Below are positions 14,836 through 22,750 of a stretch of 35,776 bases of DNA, piece after piece. Positions within the stretch are counted from its first letter, which is position 1; each line of letters starts with the position of its first letter. The notes under the pieces were generated by a model. The model saw only the letters and a program-made list of their open reading frames with translations, had not been told where the DNA came from and searched no databases. The DNA is taken from assembly GCA_964471475.1 (NCBI GenBank), contig CAYYFQ010000021.1:1-35776 (forward strand). The letters are read 5' to 3'. A program made the position numbers and the translations under genes. This DNA is from JAJNBD01 sp964471475. GTDB lineage: Bacteria > Pseudomonadota > Gammaproteobacteria > CAISUE01.

Positions 14836-15948
14836 ATGGCAAAATATCAATGGCATTTTGCAAGACCTTCCTTAGCCAAAAAATATTTACATCTCTTTGA
14901 TGTTGGCTTAACCGCGGCAAGAAGTTTATTTGCAAGGCGCCGTATGGGAAAAACAGAATTTTTAAAAAACGATTTTATTCCTGCCGCTGAAAAACAAGGG
15001 TATCTCGTTGTTTATGCCAACTTATGGGATTTAGAAATAGACCCTGCTACTGCTTTGGTTTCTGAATTTTATAAAGCTGTTGCACCCAAAGGTTTCCACA
15101 AAATGTGGGAGCAACTGAAATCACCTATGAACTCTATCAAAGCCACTGGAAAAGTTCCTGGTCTTGTAGAAGCATCACTGGAAACTAATCTTACCAAGTC
15201 AGATTCCAAAATCGCGGGAACCATGCTGATGGAAGCGATGCACGCTTTTGATAAAACCAAGCATGCTTTAATGTTAATTATTGACGAAGCACAAGTGTTA
15301 GCATATGAAGAAAACATACATTTTGCGCATGCTCTGCGAGCAGCATTAGACACCCGCAAAGATCGCATCAAAGTGATTTTTGCCGGAAGTTCTGAAACCA
15401 CGTTGCGAAAAATGTTTGGCGTCGCTTCAGAACCTTTTTACAATTGGGCACCTTTAGAGCCTTTTGAACTCCTTGGTGAAGAATTTGTGGAAGCCATGGT
15501 TAAGCAAGTTAATCGTATCTCCAAGTATCCTCTTTCACATGATGAGGCTATGGATGCTTTTAAACAATTAAAAGGCACGCCTGAATTCTTTCGACGCTAC
15601 ATTGAACATTATCTGATCAACCCTGTCGATGGGAGTAAAGCGGCTTTAAAAGCCACTAGGGAAAAAGTGTTTAATGATCAGAATTTTCAACAACAGTGGG
15701 GTAATTTGTTGGTAACTGATCAGATTATTCTTAGGATGCTCACGCAAGGAGTGACGGATTTATATGCAAAAACATCCGCTCAACAATTAAGCGCAAAACT
15801 AGGCATTGACGAAAGCGCAATTGACAAAAATCTATTTAACAACGCGCTACGACGGCTCATGAAAAAAAATATCCTTACCAAAATGGATTATGGTGTCTAT
15901 CAATTCGAAGACGAAGCATTTGCGGATTGGGTGAAGTATACAGAATAA
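14836..15948 (+). CDS. AAA-family ATP-binding protein, 370 residues
   Basis: This is a P-loop ATPase of the archaeal-ATPase/ORC-like type. A Walker A variant, ARRRMGKTEFL, lies at residues 33-43 and Walker B LIIDEAQ at about 147-153; VIFAGSSETTLR near 183-194 looks like a sensor strand. The C-terminal 80 residues resemble a winged helix (QQLSAKLGI, NNALRRLMKKNILTKMDYGVYQF), as in many members of this class, which suggests DNA binding. Proteins of this type are widespread and often sit on mobile DNA; their function is unknown. No Shine-Dalgarno sequence is present; instead a chain of AATACC repeats runs up to the ATG, so initiation is atypical. It stands apart from its neighbours, with possible insertion-sequence debris just downstream. 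Confidence 0.85.
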   Translation: MAKYQWHFARPSLAKKYLHLFDVGLTAARSLFARRRMGKTEFLKNDFIPAAEKQGYLVVYANLWDLEIDPATALVSEFYKAVAPKGFHKMWEQLKSPMNSIKATGKVPGLVEASLETNLTKSDSKIAGTMLMEAMHAFDKTKHALMLIIDEAQVLAYEENIHFAHALRAALDTRKDRIKVIFAGSSETTLRKMFGVASEPFYNWAPLEPFELLGEEFVEAMVKQVNRISKYPLSHDEAMDAFKQLKGTPEFFRRYIEHYLINPVDGSKAALKATREKVFNDQNFQQQWGNLLVTDQIILRMLTQGVTDLYAKTSAQQLSAKLGIDESAIDKNLFNNALRRLMKKNILTKMDYGVYQFEDEAFADWVKYTE

Positions 15949-16145
15949 CCCTAAGAGTCTGTGTAAAACCTTACCTATGCCGGTCATAAAATATTGATTT
16001 GTTGCGCTCCCTTGCTTACATACTAAATAATGCAGTAGACGTTCGCAGTTGATGTCAACCGTCAAATTTAGGATTATTGCCCATGGTTGATTTATTTAAT
16101 GCCCGGGAAAAGAGTGCGCGTATTGCGTAATTTAACAAAGAGAGC
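15949..16145. other. Intergenic stretch, possible insertion-sequence remnant at its left end
   Basis: The gap between the ATPase stop and rplY is 329 bases. Its left end, from 15956, reads GAGTCTGTGTAAAACC, resembling the outer end of some insertion sequences, but no transposase or second end is present. I see no RNA gene or conserved reading frame in the rest; the rplY promoter follows at 16146. Confidence 0.25.
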
Positions 16146-16174
16146 ATGACAGCGCTTATAAATTCACGTATAAT
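16146..16174 (+). promoter_or_regulatory. Putative promoter of rplY-pth
   Basis: ATGACA (16146-16151), a 17-base spacer and a perfect TATAAT (16169-16174) fit a sigma-70 promoter. It would give an untranslated leader of about 95 bases before rplY at 16278. Autoregulatory or structured elements in that leader cannot be judged by eye. Confidence 0.65.
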
Positions 16175-16277
16175 GTGGGCTTTTTCGGTTTTCTGGTCGC
16201 GGAAAGCTGTTTTGTTTAACTAGGGCGCATCGACATTTTTAAAATTGTTAACCGTCCATAATAATATTGAGGTTTTT

Positions 16278-16967
16278 ATGTCTAAAGTAGATTTTACTGT
16301 TAAAGCTAAATCACGTAGCGAAAAGGGAAAAGGTGCGAGCCGCCGCCTTCGTCGTTTAGCAAATACAGTTCCTGCCATTATTTATGGGGGTGACACGGCT
16401 CCTGAAATGATTATGATTGAGCACAATCACTTAAACAAATTGCTTGAAAATGAAGCTTTTTACTCCCATATTTTAACCGTTGAAGTGGATGGTAAAAAAG
16501 AGCAAGCAGTCTTGAAAGATATGCAGCGTCATCCTTTCAAACCTCGTGTATTGCACTTAGATTTCTTGCGCATTACAGGTAAAGAAAAAATTACCATGCA
16601 TGTCCCCATTCATTTTGTAGGCGAAGAAAAGGCTCCAGGGGTTGTGGATGATCAAGGAGTGCTAACACATATGGTCAGTGAAATTGTGGTGCGTTGTTTA
16701 CCCAAAGATCTTCCGGAGTTTATTGAAGTAGATTTATCGCAATTAGGTTTGGGCGATAACATGCACCTTTCAGAAATTAAATTGCCTAAAGGGGTGGAAT
16801 CAGTTGAGTTGGCGCACCATCATGATTTAGTGGTGGCAAACGTTCACATTCCTCGTGCTGTTGAAGAAGAGGAAGTGGCCGTTGAAGAAGGAACTGTTGA
16901 AACACCTCCTAGTGAAGTACCTGTAGAACCTAAAGGCAAAGAAAAGAACGAAGAAGGCGGTGAGTAA
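16278..16967 (+). CDS. rplY: Ribosomal protein bL25, long CTC form
   Basis: bL25 binds 5S rRNA in the large ribosomal subunit. This is the long CTC/TL5 form, 229 residues: an N-terminal 5S-binding domain (residues 1-95, with GKGASRRLRRLANTVPAIIYGG and VLKDMQRHPFKPRVLHLDFLRI) and a C-terminal beta domain (HVPIHFVGEEKAPGV; LPKDLPEFIEVDLSQLGLGD), ending in a Glu/Lys-rich tail. The start at 16278 has GAGG at 16269-16272; an in-frame start upstream at 16245 adds an unconserved peptide. prs, often upstream in gammaproteobacteria, is missing, while pth follows with an eight-base overlap. Confidence 0.96.
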   Translation: MSKVDFTVKAKSRSEKGKGASRRLRRLANTVPAIIYGGDTAPEMIMIEHNHLNKLLENEAFYSHILTVEVDGKKEQAVLKDMQRHPFKPRVLHLDFLRITGKEKITMHVPIHFVGEEKAPGVVDDQGVLTHMVSEIVVRCLPKDLPEFIEVDLSQLGLGDNMHLSEIKLPKGVESVELAHHHDLVVANVHIPRAVEEEEVAVEEGTVETPPSEVPVEPKGKEKNEEGGE

Positions 16968-17544
16968 GATTCAGCTTATTGTTGGCCTGGGTAATCCTGG
17001 CCAACAATATCAAAAAACACGTCATAATGCAGGCGTATGGTTTGTAGAAGCCATTGCGGAGGCTTATGGTCATAAACTCCGTGATGAAAAACGTTTTCAA
17101 AGTTTGATGGCGGAGTTTTTATTTCCTATTACTTTTGAAAAAGTGATATTGTTGTGTCCCCAGACTTATATGAATCTCAGTGGGCAAGCGGTGGCCGCGG
17201 TGGCTAAATATTATCACCTGCTTCCTGAAAATATTTTAGTGGTACATGATGAATTAGATTTGCCGCCTGGCGTGGTGAAATTAAAATGGGGGGGAGGGCA
17301 CGCCGGTCATAATGGATTAAAAGATATTATGGATCGCTTAGGCACTAAAGATTTTTGGCGTTTACGCATCGGCATTGATCGTCCTTCTTACCTTATCAAG
17401 CAGCCGGTAGTCGATTATGTGTTAGGAAAGCCTGCGATGGCTGAAAAAATATTGATAGATGAAGGGCTCGATAAAGCGATCGGTGTGTTGAGTTTACTTT
17501 GTGAGGGGCATATGGAGAAAGCTACGCAGCAACTCCACACTTAG
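16960..17544 (+). CDS. pth: Peptidyl-tRNA hydrolase
   Basis: Pth cleaves peptidyl-tRNA released from stalled ribosomes and recycles the tRNA. The family signatures are complete: LIVGLGNPGQQYQKTRHNAGVW with catalytic His22 and Asn12, CPQTYMNLSGQAV, VVHDELDLPPG and GGGHAGHNGLKDI. At 194 residues it is of normal length. The start is GTG at 16960, inside the end of rplY, preceded by AAGAAGG, implying translational coupling with rplY. The gene faces lpxC; a 116-bp palindromic element lies between the two stop codons. ychF, a frequent downstream partner, is not present. Confidence 0.97.
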   Translation: MSKIQLIVGLGNPGQQYQKTRHNAGVWFVEAIAEAYGHKLRDEKRFQSLMAEFLFPITFEKVILLCPQTYMNLSGQAVAAVAKYYHLLPENILVVHDELDLPPGVVKLKWGGGHAGHNGLKDIMDRLGTKDFWRLRIGIDRPSYLIKQPVVDYVLGKPAMAEKILIDEGLDKAIGVLSLLCEGHMEKATQQLHT

Positions 17545-17563
17545 CCGTAAAATCTGGAAAATG

Positions 17564-17679
17564 TAAGCTTATGACGCTAGATAAAGTCTCGCGGGACGCT
17601 ACAAGTACGTCCCTGTAGGCTTTACTTCGGCATCCATGCCTCAGAAACTCGCTCGTCTTTATCTAGCGTCATAAGCTTA
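17564..17679. repeat. 116-bp element with perfect 23-bp terminal inverted repeats
   Basis: Bases 17564-17586 and 17657-17679 are perfect inverted repeats starting TAAGCTTATGACGC. The interior holds the small palindrome GGCATCCATGCC. No reading frame is present. It lies between the converging pth and lpxC genes and could serve as a two-way transcription terminator. The TA at each outer end would suit TA-targeting (IS630/mariner-type) insertion, which is inference. Confidence 0.8.
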
Positions 17680-17718
17680 AGATAATTTACGAATACTTAT
17701 TTGAAAATTTGTACTTTT

Positions 17719-18633
17719 TTAATAAACCACTGCAGGATCATATTGCACCACTGTTCGCTTAGTTTTTTTCTTTTCATCAAAATTCACGATTTCCCAAGCA
17801 GTGCTATCAGCAAGAAGGGCTTTGCATAGTTGGTTATTTAGTTCATGCCCTGATTTGTATCCGTCATAAGCGCCAATGAGATTGTGACCTAATAAGTATA
17901 AATCTCCAATGGCGTCTAACACTTTGTGGCGCACAAACTCATCTGCATATCTTAAGCCTTCTGGATTAAGTACACGGTATTCATCGACCACTAAAGCGTT
18001 GTCTAAACTTCCTCCTTTGGCCAGATTCATTTTTCGCAATAATTCAATATCCGATAAAAAGCCAAAGGTACGCGCACGACTAATTTCTTTAATAAAATTG
18101 CTTGTGGATAATTCAATAGAAGTTTGGCAGTGTTTGCTTTCAAATAAAGGATGATTAAATTCAATAGTGAAATCAAATTTACATCCATCAAAAGGCGCTA
18201 AGCTTGCAAACTTGTCGCCATCACGCGCTACAATTTTGCGTTTAATGCGAATAAATTTTTTTAAGGCATTTTGCTCAGCAATACCGGCAGATTGAATTAA
18301 GAATACAAAGGGATTAGCGCTCCCATCCATGATGGGAATTTCTTGAGCGGATACATGAATGAGAGTATTGTCGATCCCAAAGGCTGCTAAGGCTGCCATG
18401 AGATGTTCAATAGTGCTCACGCGTACACCGTTTTGTATTAAGCAGCTACATAATTGGGTATCGCCAATATTATCGGCAATCGCATGAATGGTGACGGGAG
18501 GAATTAAATCACTGCGCACAAAACGAATACCACTATTCACCGGTGCCGGCTCAAGAGTTAATACGGCCAGCTCCCCTGTATGTAAAGTAATTCCCGTCAC
18601 TTTGACGGTGTTCTGTAAAGTACGCTGCTTCAT
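17719..18633 (-). CDS. lpxC: LpxC, UDP-3-O-acyl-GlcNAc deacetylase
   Basis: LpxC is the zinc-dependent deacetylase that performs the committed step of lipid A synthesis, between LpxA and LpxD. Zinc ligands are His77 in STIEHLMAALAAFGIDN and His236 and Asp240 in HKVLDAIGDLYLLG. The motifs GITLHTGE, IPIMDGSANPF and ISRARTFGF are typical. The length of 304 residues matches E. coli (305). In most relatives it follows ftsZ at the end of the division cluster; here it stands alone, converging on pth, with repeat copy B upstream. The C-terminal tail, the FtsH recognition region in E. coli, ends YDPAVVY here and differs from LAV-ending tails; regulation by FtsH cannot be judged. Confidence 0.98.
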   Translation of the reverse strand: MKQRTLQNTVKVTGITLHTGELAVLTLEPAPVNSGIRFVRSDLIPPVTIHAIADNIGDTQLCSCLIQNGVRVSTIEHLMAALAAFGIDNTLIHVSAQEIPIMDGSANPFVFLIQSAGIAEQNALKKFIRIKRKIVARDGDKFASLAPFDGCKFDFTIEFNHPLFESKHCQTSIELSTSNFIKEISRARTFGFLSDIELLRKMNLAKGGSLDNALVVDEYRVLNPEGLRYADEFVRHKVLDAIGDLYLLGHNLIGAYDGYKSGHELNNQLCKALLADSTAWEIVNFDEKKKTKRTVVQYDPAVVY

Positions 18634-18705
18634 GCAGTTATGTAGTTCCTAAAACTTAAGTGAGATTGCATTTGCTATTTGGCCTTAAAATACCTTAGCG
18701 ATGCC

Positions 18706-18857
18706 CTTAAGGGCACCTCTATAAATTGCTCTTTTGCGCGATAACTGCGTTGCACGAGAATTTTAAATGCTCATTTATTCAAATATAAACTCCGCTTTAA
18801 AATTCTCGTGCGCCTTGTTCTCCCACAAAATTTCTAATTTATAGAGGCGCTCTTAAG
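18706..18857. repeat. Palindromic MITE-like repeat, copy B (152 bp)
   Basis: Terminal inverted repeats of 22 bp (18706-18727 and 18836-18857) differ at one position. Inside, 18752-18767 and 18796-18811 are a perfect 16-bp inverted repeat (GCACGAGAATTTTAAA and its complement), so the unit can fold into a nested hairpin. It is the same element as 12892-13042 in opposite orientation. It lies between the lpxC start and the kinase stop and overlaps neither. Transcription of lpxC would probably have to start within or near the element. Confidence 0.88.
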
Positions 18858-18878
18858 GCGCCTTAATTTGAGTTTATT

Positions 18879-19493
18879 TTACCTGAAAACGTGAGTTTTT
18901 GCGAAATTTAATAAGGTTTGTGCACATTCTTCTACAGTTAAATGAGAGGTATTGAATGTTAAATCATAGGTGAGTCCTTCATGAATAGTGGCTAATAAAG
19001 ACTTATAGACATTTGGCATGCGATTGCCTCGATGCAATTCCCGTGCGTGCAATGTGGTTTCATCGGCAGTTAATTGCACCAGTAACCGTCGACAATCTGC
19101 AGTAGTTTTGAGAAAATGATCTCGCCAGAGAGGGGTAACAAACACATGATCGATCACAATAGAATAACCTTTTTGATAAAAATCTTTGATCGTATCATAC
19201 ATCACATCAATGGCATCATTGGCGACGTGCCCACTGCCTACTTTTGGCCAAGGGAGAGAATTTTCTGGCGTGTTAGGCAATAAAAAATGGGTACCTTGTT
19301 TCACTTCAGCATCTTGTTTGATATCTTCTATCCGCACGGCTGGTTCATAATAACGAGAGCTTAAGCATGTGCAGATCCAATTATCCAAACTAAAATAAAT
19401 TAATGGAGTGGGAAAAATATCTTGTAGTCGGTGCGAAAGGGAGGTTTTTCCGGTGCTCGATGTTCCATGTAATAAAATAATAGTATTAAGCAT
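18879..19493 (-). CDS. Chloramphenicol phosphotransferase-like P-loop kinase
   Basis: This 204-residue protein fits the CPT-like family of small-molecule kinases. Walker A is GTSSTGKTS at residues 10-18; Asp37 in FSLDNW lies where the catalytic aspartate (also Asp37) of Streptomyces chloramphenicol phosphotransferase is found; and GYSIVIDHVFV near 110-120 matches the family's conserved strand, with a likely lid Arg pair in ARELHRGNR. The true substrate is unknown and need not be chloramphenicol; many genomes carry such proteins without a resistance phenotype. AGGAG nine bases upstream supports the start at 19493. It is divergent from bamA, with a MITE-like element between the two. Confidence 0.82.
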   Translation of the reverse strand: MLNTIILLHGTSSTGKTSLSHRLQDIFPTPLIYFSLDNWICTCLSSRYYEPAVRIEDIKQDAEVKQGTHFLLPNTPENSLPWPKVGSGHVANDAIDVMYDTIKDFYQKGYSIVIDHVFVTPLWRDHFLKTTADCRRLLVQLTADETTLHARELHRGNRMPNVYKSLLATIHEGLTYDLTFNTSHLTVEECAQTLLNFAKTHVFR

Positions 19494-19516
19494 ATGTCAC
19501 GTCTCCTAAGATTCTC

Positions 19517-19670
19517 TTTTTACGCTCTGCACTGGACAAAAATCGATCATAAGCAAAACGGGTGGCGCGTAGGGAGGGCTCCCATCGATGCGGAGCATCG
19601 ATGGGATACCGCAGCGACAGGACCTGTTTAGCCTCGATGTAAATTTTTTGTCCAGTGCGGAGCTTTTTAC
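19517..19670. mobile_element. 140-bp MITE-like element with 7-bp target-site duplication
   Basis: Bases 19524-19542 and 19645-19663 are 19-bp terminal inverted repeats with one mismatch (GCTCYGCACTGGACAAAAA). They are flanked directly by identical 7-bp copies of TTTTTAC, 19517-19523 and 19664-19670, as expected of a target-site duplication. In the middle, 19581-19605 is a perfect hairpin with 11-bp arms (CCCATCGATGC) and a GGA loop. No transposase is encoded, so movement would need an enzyme from elsewhere. It sits between the CPT-like kinase and the bamA promoter. Confidence 0.85.
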
Positions 19671-19710
19671 GAAGAAAGTTCCGCAATTAAGTGTATTTAT
19701 AAATTCTGCG

Positions 19711-19719
19711 TGGTATAAT
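19711..19719 (+). promoter_or_regulatory. Putative extended -10 promoter of bamA
   Basis: TGGTATAAT is an extended -10 box (TGnTATAAT). No good -35 is seen at the usual distance, as is common for this promoter class. It lies just outside the MITE-like element and would give a leader of about 33 bases before bamA. Confidence 0.5.
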
Positions 19720-19758
19720 AACAAACTTTTTTGGGACTGACTTCTGAGTTATATCATT

Positions 19759-22104
19759 ATGATCCATCGTTTGCTAAAGCCTTTAGTTTTAGGATGTTTA
19801 TTCCTCTTTTGTTCACAGCTTAGTTTTGCCGATATTTTTAAAGTTTCAGCCATTGAAGTGCAGGGCATTCAACGTATTAGTAAAGCTACTGTGATTGATT
19901 ATTTAGGGGTTAATGTTGGCAATGAATTTAATACGGCTAATTCTGCTAAAGTGATTCGTGCTTTATACGACACACATTTTTTTACGACGGTTTCATTAGC
20001 ACGTCAAGGGAATGTGTTAATTGTGAATGTGGAAGAACGTCCAACGATTGGGAGCTTAAAAATTGACGGCTACCAATCGATTGACAAAGATAAGATTAAA
20101 GAAGTGATGAAAAGCGTAGGATTAGTGGAAGGACAAGAGCTCGATAATGCAACATTGAAAAAATTTTCTGATAGCCTTTTGCAGCAATATTATCAAATGG
20201 GGCGTTACAACGCGAGTGTAAATGTGGATGTTTCTAAACCCGATAAACAAAATCGTGTTCGGGTAAATATCACTGTGTCTGAAGGCCGCGTAGCTAAAAT
20301 TGAGCAAATCCAAGTTCTTGGTAATACCGTATTTTCGGAACGCGAATTAAAAAAACAATTAAATATTTCAACGACTAATTTATTTAGTTTTTTTGACAAA
20401 GAAGACCAATATTCACGTGAAAAATTAGACACTGCAGTGGACCAGTTAGCCGATTTTTATCAAGACCACGGGTATTTGCATGTCAAAATTGACTCTGCGC
20501 AAGCACAATTATCGCCCAAACGCGATGCTATTTATGTGACGTTTAAAGTAACAGAAGGCGCTCAATATAAAATCAGCAGTATAAAAATCTTAGGGAACAC
20601 TGTTATTCCGATGGCTTCTGCAGAGAAATTATTAAAATTACACGCGGGTGAAGTTTTTTCAAAATCTAAATTAAAAGATTCGCAAAAAGCTATTACGAAT
20701 GCTTTAGGGGATTTAGGTTATGCTTTTGCGAACATAACGGTAACGCCTACCGTCGATGAAAGCAATAAAACTGTAGCGCTTACTTTATTTGTTGAGCCTG
20801 GGAAAAAAATCTATGTTCGTCAAGTCACATTCACTGGCAACAATCAAACCTCCGACATCGTGCTAAGACGTGAAGTGCGACAACTAGAGGGAGGATTAAG
20901 TTCTTCACGTGAAATTCAAAATTCGGAGCAACGTCTAAAAAATAATTTAGGTAGCTATATTCAAGAAGCTAAAGCTAGCGTAACGCCCGTCGCCAATAAA
21001 CCGGATCAAGTAGATTTAAATTACAACGTCACAGAAACACCTCCTGCAAATGCTTTATTCCAGTTGAGTTATGGTACCGATGGATTTGGTTATGGCGCTA
21101 GTTTAAATAATAATAATTGGTTAGGAACTGGTAAGTCGATGAGTTTGGCCTTTAACAAGACGCCTTTTGTCAGTACTTACAGTATTAATTATTTAAATCC
21201 TTATTACACCATTGATGGTATTTCACGTGGTTTTAACTTATATGCACAAAACTATAACCCGGGAGCTGTGAATATCGCTAACTATAGCTATCAAACTTTT
21301 GGTGCAGGCTCAAATTATGGCGTCCCCATTTCTGCAAAAAATGATCAAATCAATTTCGGTTACGGTTATGAAAATACGCGTTTAGGAGTTGGGAATTCGC
21401 CTTCCGCTGAAGTATTACAGTTTTTCAACAACTACAATGTCAATCAAAATCAAAAACTCATTTTTAATCAAATGCTCTTAAATACGGGATGGAGTCGTAA
21501 TAATTTTGATCGTGCTATTTTCCCCACTCAAGGATTAAATCAAAATGCTTCTGCGCAAGTTTCTCTACCTTTGGGGCAACGGCAATTAAATTATTATAAA
21601 ACAGGCTACAATGCTCACTGGTATCATCCTATCACACAAGATTTTATTCTCAGCACCTTGGCGGGCGTCAATTATGGAGATGGCTTTGGTAGCACTGGGA
21701 ATCTACCCTTCTTCCAAAACTACTTTGCAGGGGGTACAGGTTCTGTGCGTGGTTTTGAATTAAATACCTTGGGTCCGCGCGATTCTTTAGGAGCGACCAT
21801 TGGTGGTAACTTAGCTGTCAACGGAACAGCCGCTTTAATTTTTCCTAATTTTATTAGTCCAAATAATCTGCGCACCTCTTTATTTTTAGATGCAGGTAAC
21901 GTCTGGAATACACACGCCAATGGAGCTATTACGGGTGGTGTTTCTCATCCTCATGCAGGGCCTTTGCGTTATTCGACAGGTGTGGGCTTTGAAGTGCGCG
22001 TCCCTATGATTGGTGTAATTAACTTCAGTATTGCTGAACCTTTAAATGCGCAACCTGGTGATACTAAAACTTGGTTCAACTTTAACTTCGGAACGCAGTT
22101 TTAA
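19759..22104 (+). CDS. bamA: BamA, outer-membrane protein assembly factor
   Basis: BamA is the central outer-membrane component of the BAM complex that folds and inserts beta-barrel proteins. A signal peptide (MIHRLLKPLVLGCLFLFCSQ, then LSFA before DIFKV) is followed by five POTRA domains up to about residue 425 (IEVQGIQRISKATVIDYL; VEERPTIGSLKIDGYQSID; IQVLGNTVFSERELKKQL; IKILGNTVIPMASAEKLLKL; VTFTGNNQTSDIVLRREV) and a 16-strand barrel. The lid-loop motif VRGF is at 663-666, and the protein ends NFGTQF with a C-terminal Phe, as outer-membrane barrels do. The 781 residues compare with 810 in E. coli. It is separated from its usual downstream partner skp (at 318) and followed immediately by nudE, whose ATG overlaps the bamA stop. 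Confidence 0.98.
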   Translation: MIHRLLKPLVLGCLFLFCSQLSFADIFKVSAIEVQGIQRISKATVIDYLGVNVGNEFNTANSAKVIRALYDTHFFTTVSLARQGNVLIVNVEERPTIGSLKIDGYQSIDKDKIKEVMKSVGLVEGQELDNATLKKFSDSLLQQYYQMGRYNASVNVDVSKPDKQNRVRVNITVSEGRVAKIEQIQVLGNTVFSERELKKQLNISTTNLFSFFDKEDQYSREKLDTAVDQLADFYQDHGYLHVKIDSAQAQLSPKRDAIYVTFKVTEGAQYKISSIKILGNTVIPMASAEKLLKLHAGEVFSKSKLKDSQKAITNALGDLGYAFANITVTPTVDESNKTVALTLFVEPGKKIYVRQVTFTGNNQTSDIVLRREVRQLEGGLSSSREIQNSEQRLKNNLGSYIQEAKASVTPVANKPDQVDLNYNVTETPPANALFQLSYGTDGFGYGASLNNNNWLGTGKSMSLAFNKTPFVSTYSINYLNPYYTIDGISRGFNLYAQNYNPGAVNIANYSYQTFGAGSNYGVPISAKNDQINFGYGYENTRLGVGNSPSAEVLQFFNNYNVNQNQKLIFNQMLLNTGWSRNNFDRAIFPTQGLNQNASAQVSLPLGQRQLNYYKTGYNAHWYHPITQDFILSTLAGVNYGDGFGSTGNLPFFQNYFAGGTGSVRGFELNTLGPRDSLGATIGGNLAVNGTAALIFPNFISPNNLRTSLFLDAGNVWNTHANGAITGGVSHPHAGPLRYSTGVGFEVRVPMIGVINFSIAEPLNAQPGDTKTWFNFNFGTQF

Positions 22105-22679
22105 TGGTGAAAAAAAGATTGCCACAAATTTTGGCAACTAAAAAAATTGCCCAAGGCAATATTTTTTCAATTGAACAGGTAGATCTTGAGTTTAGTAATG
22201 GTGAAAAGCGTATTTATGAAATTGCACGTCCGCGTGGAGAGACTGCAGTGATGGCAATTCCCATGATAGATGCCGATACTTTTTTATTAATTCGTGAATA
22301 TGGCGCAGCTTTACAAGATTATCATTTATCTTTTCCTAAAGGTCTGATGCATCAGGGCGAAGATCCCCTGTTGGCTGCTAATCGCGAGATGATGGAAGAA
22401 ATAGGTTATGGTGCTAATAAGCTCACTTTGTTAAAGACAATGACTGCTGTACCAGGGTATGTTCCGGGTGTGATGTTTTGTATCTTGGCAGAAGATCTTT
22501 ATCCGCAAAGTCTCCCAGGAGATGAGCCTGAGCCTCTCGAGGTTGTCCCTTGGCCGAAGAATAAAATTGCCGATTTGTTAAAACGCTCAGATTTTAGCGA
22601 GGGAAGAAGTATTGCCGCCTTGATGTTATTGATGAATCATTATACCTCTTTCGAAACTCGCTTCTGCGAGAAAAGTTGA
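22104..22679 (+). CDS. nudE: NudE-type Nudix hydrolase (ADP compounds hydrolase)
   Basis: NudE hydrolyses ADP-ribose, NADH, Ap3A and similar adenine dinucleotides. The full Nudix box is present at residues 80-102: GLMHQGE, seven residues, then REMMEEIGYG. The N-terminal QGNIFSIEQVDLEFSNGEKR and TAVMAIPMIDADTFLLIREY are typical of this subfamily. It starts at the last base of the bamA stop codon and probably shares its transcript. nudE beside cysQ is a common arrangement in gammaproteobacteria. The last 11 or so codons (SFETRFCEKS) are read from the left part of an inverted-repeat element at 22645, so the C-terminus appears to be element-derived. Confidence 0.92.
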   Translation: MVKKRLPQILATKKIAQGNIFSIEQVDLEFSNGEKRIYEIARPRGETAVMAIPMIDADTFLLIREYGAALQDYHLSFPKGLMHQGEDPLLAANREMMEEIGYGANKLTLLKTMTAVPGYVPGVMFCILAEDLYPQSLPGDEPEPLEVVPWPKNKIADLLKRSDFSEGRSIAALMLLMNHYTSFETRFCEKS

Positions 22680-22741
22680 AGGAGGCTCGGAGCACCGAAC
22701 CGACGCACAAATTTTCCGTAGGAGTAGAGTTTCAAAAGAGG
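22645..22741. repeat. 97-bp inverted-repeat element bridging nudE and cysQ
   Basis: CCTCTTTCGAAACTC (22645-22659) and its complement GAGTTTCAAAAGAGG (22727-22741) are 15-bp inverted repeats with one mismatch. A small hairpin, CTCGC/GCGAG with a TTCT loop, follows the left arm. The left arm encodes the end of nudE; the right arm contains AAGAGG (22736-22741), correctly spaced to be the ribosome-binding site of cysQ at 22751. No target duplication is evident. Confidence 0.65.
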
Positions 22742-22750
22742 TCTATTATT

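Noticed and set aside
14836..15948. Prophage or plasmid replication initiator
   Set aside because: The repeats upstream look iteron-like, but they overlap a promoter and no AT-rich unwinding region, partition gene or phage gene is nearby.
18879..19493. True chloramphenicol resistance gene
   Set aside because: The kinase fold and Asp37 match, but members of this family without resistance are common and the context gives no sign of a resistance cassette.
19486..19724. Two overlapping minus-strand open frames
   Set aside because: They consist mostly of the MITE-like element at 19524-19663 and have no ribosome-binding site or family match.
22676..22750. Longer N-terminus for CysQ
   Set aside because: The added 25 residues are translated from the inverted-repeat element and are not family-like; the ATG at 22751 has a proper ribosome-binding site.
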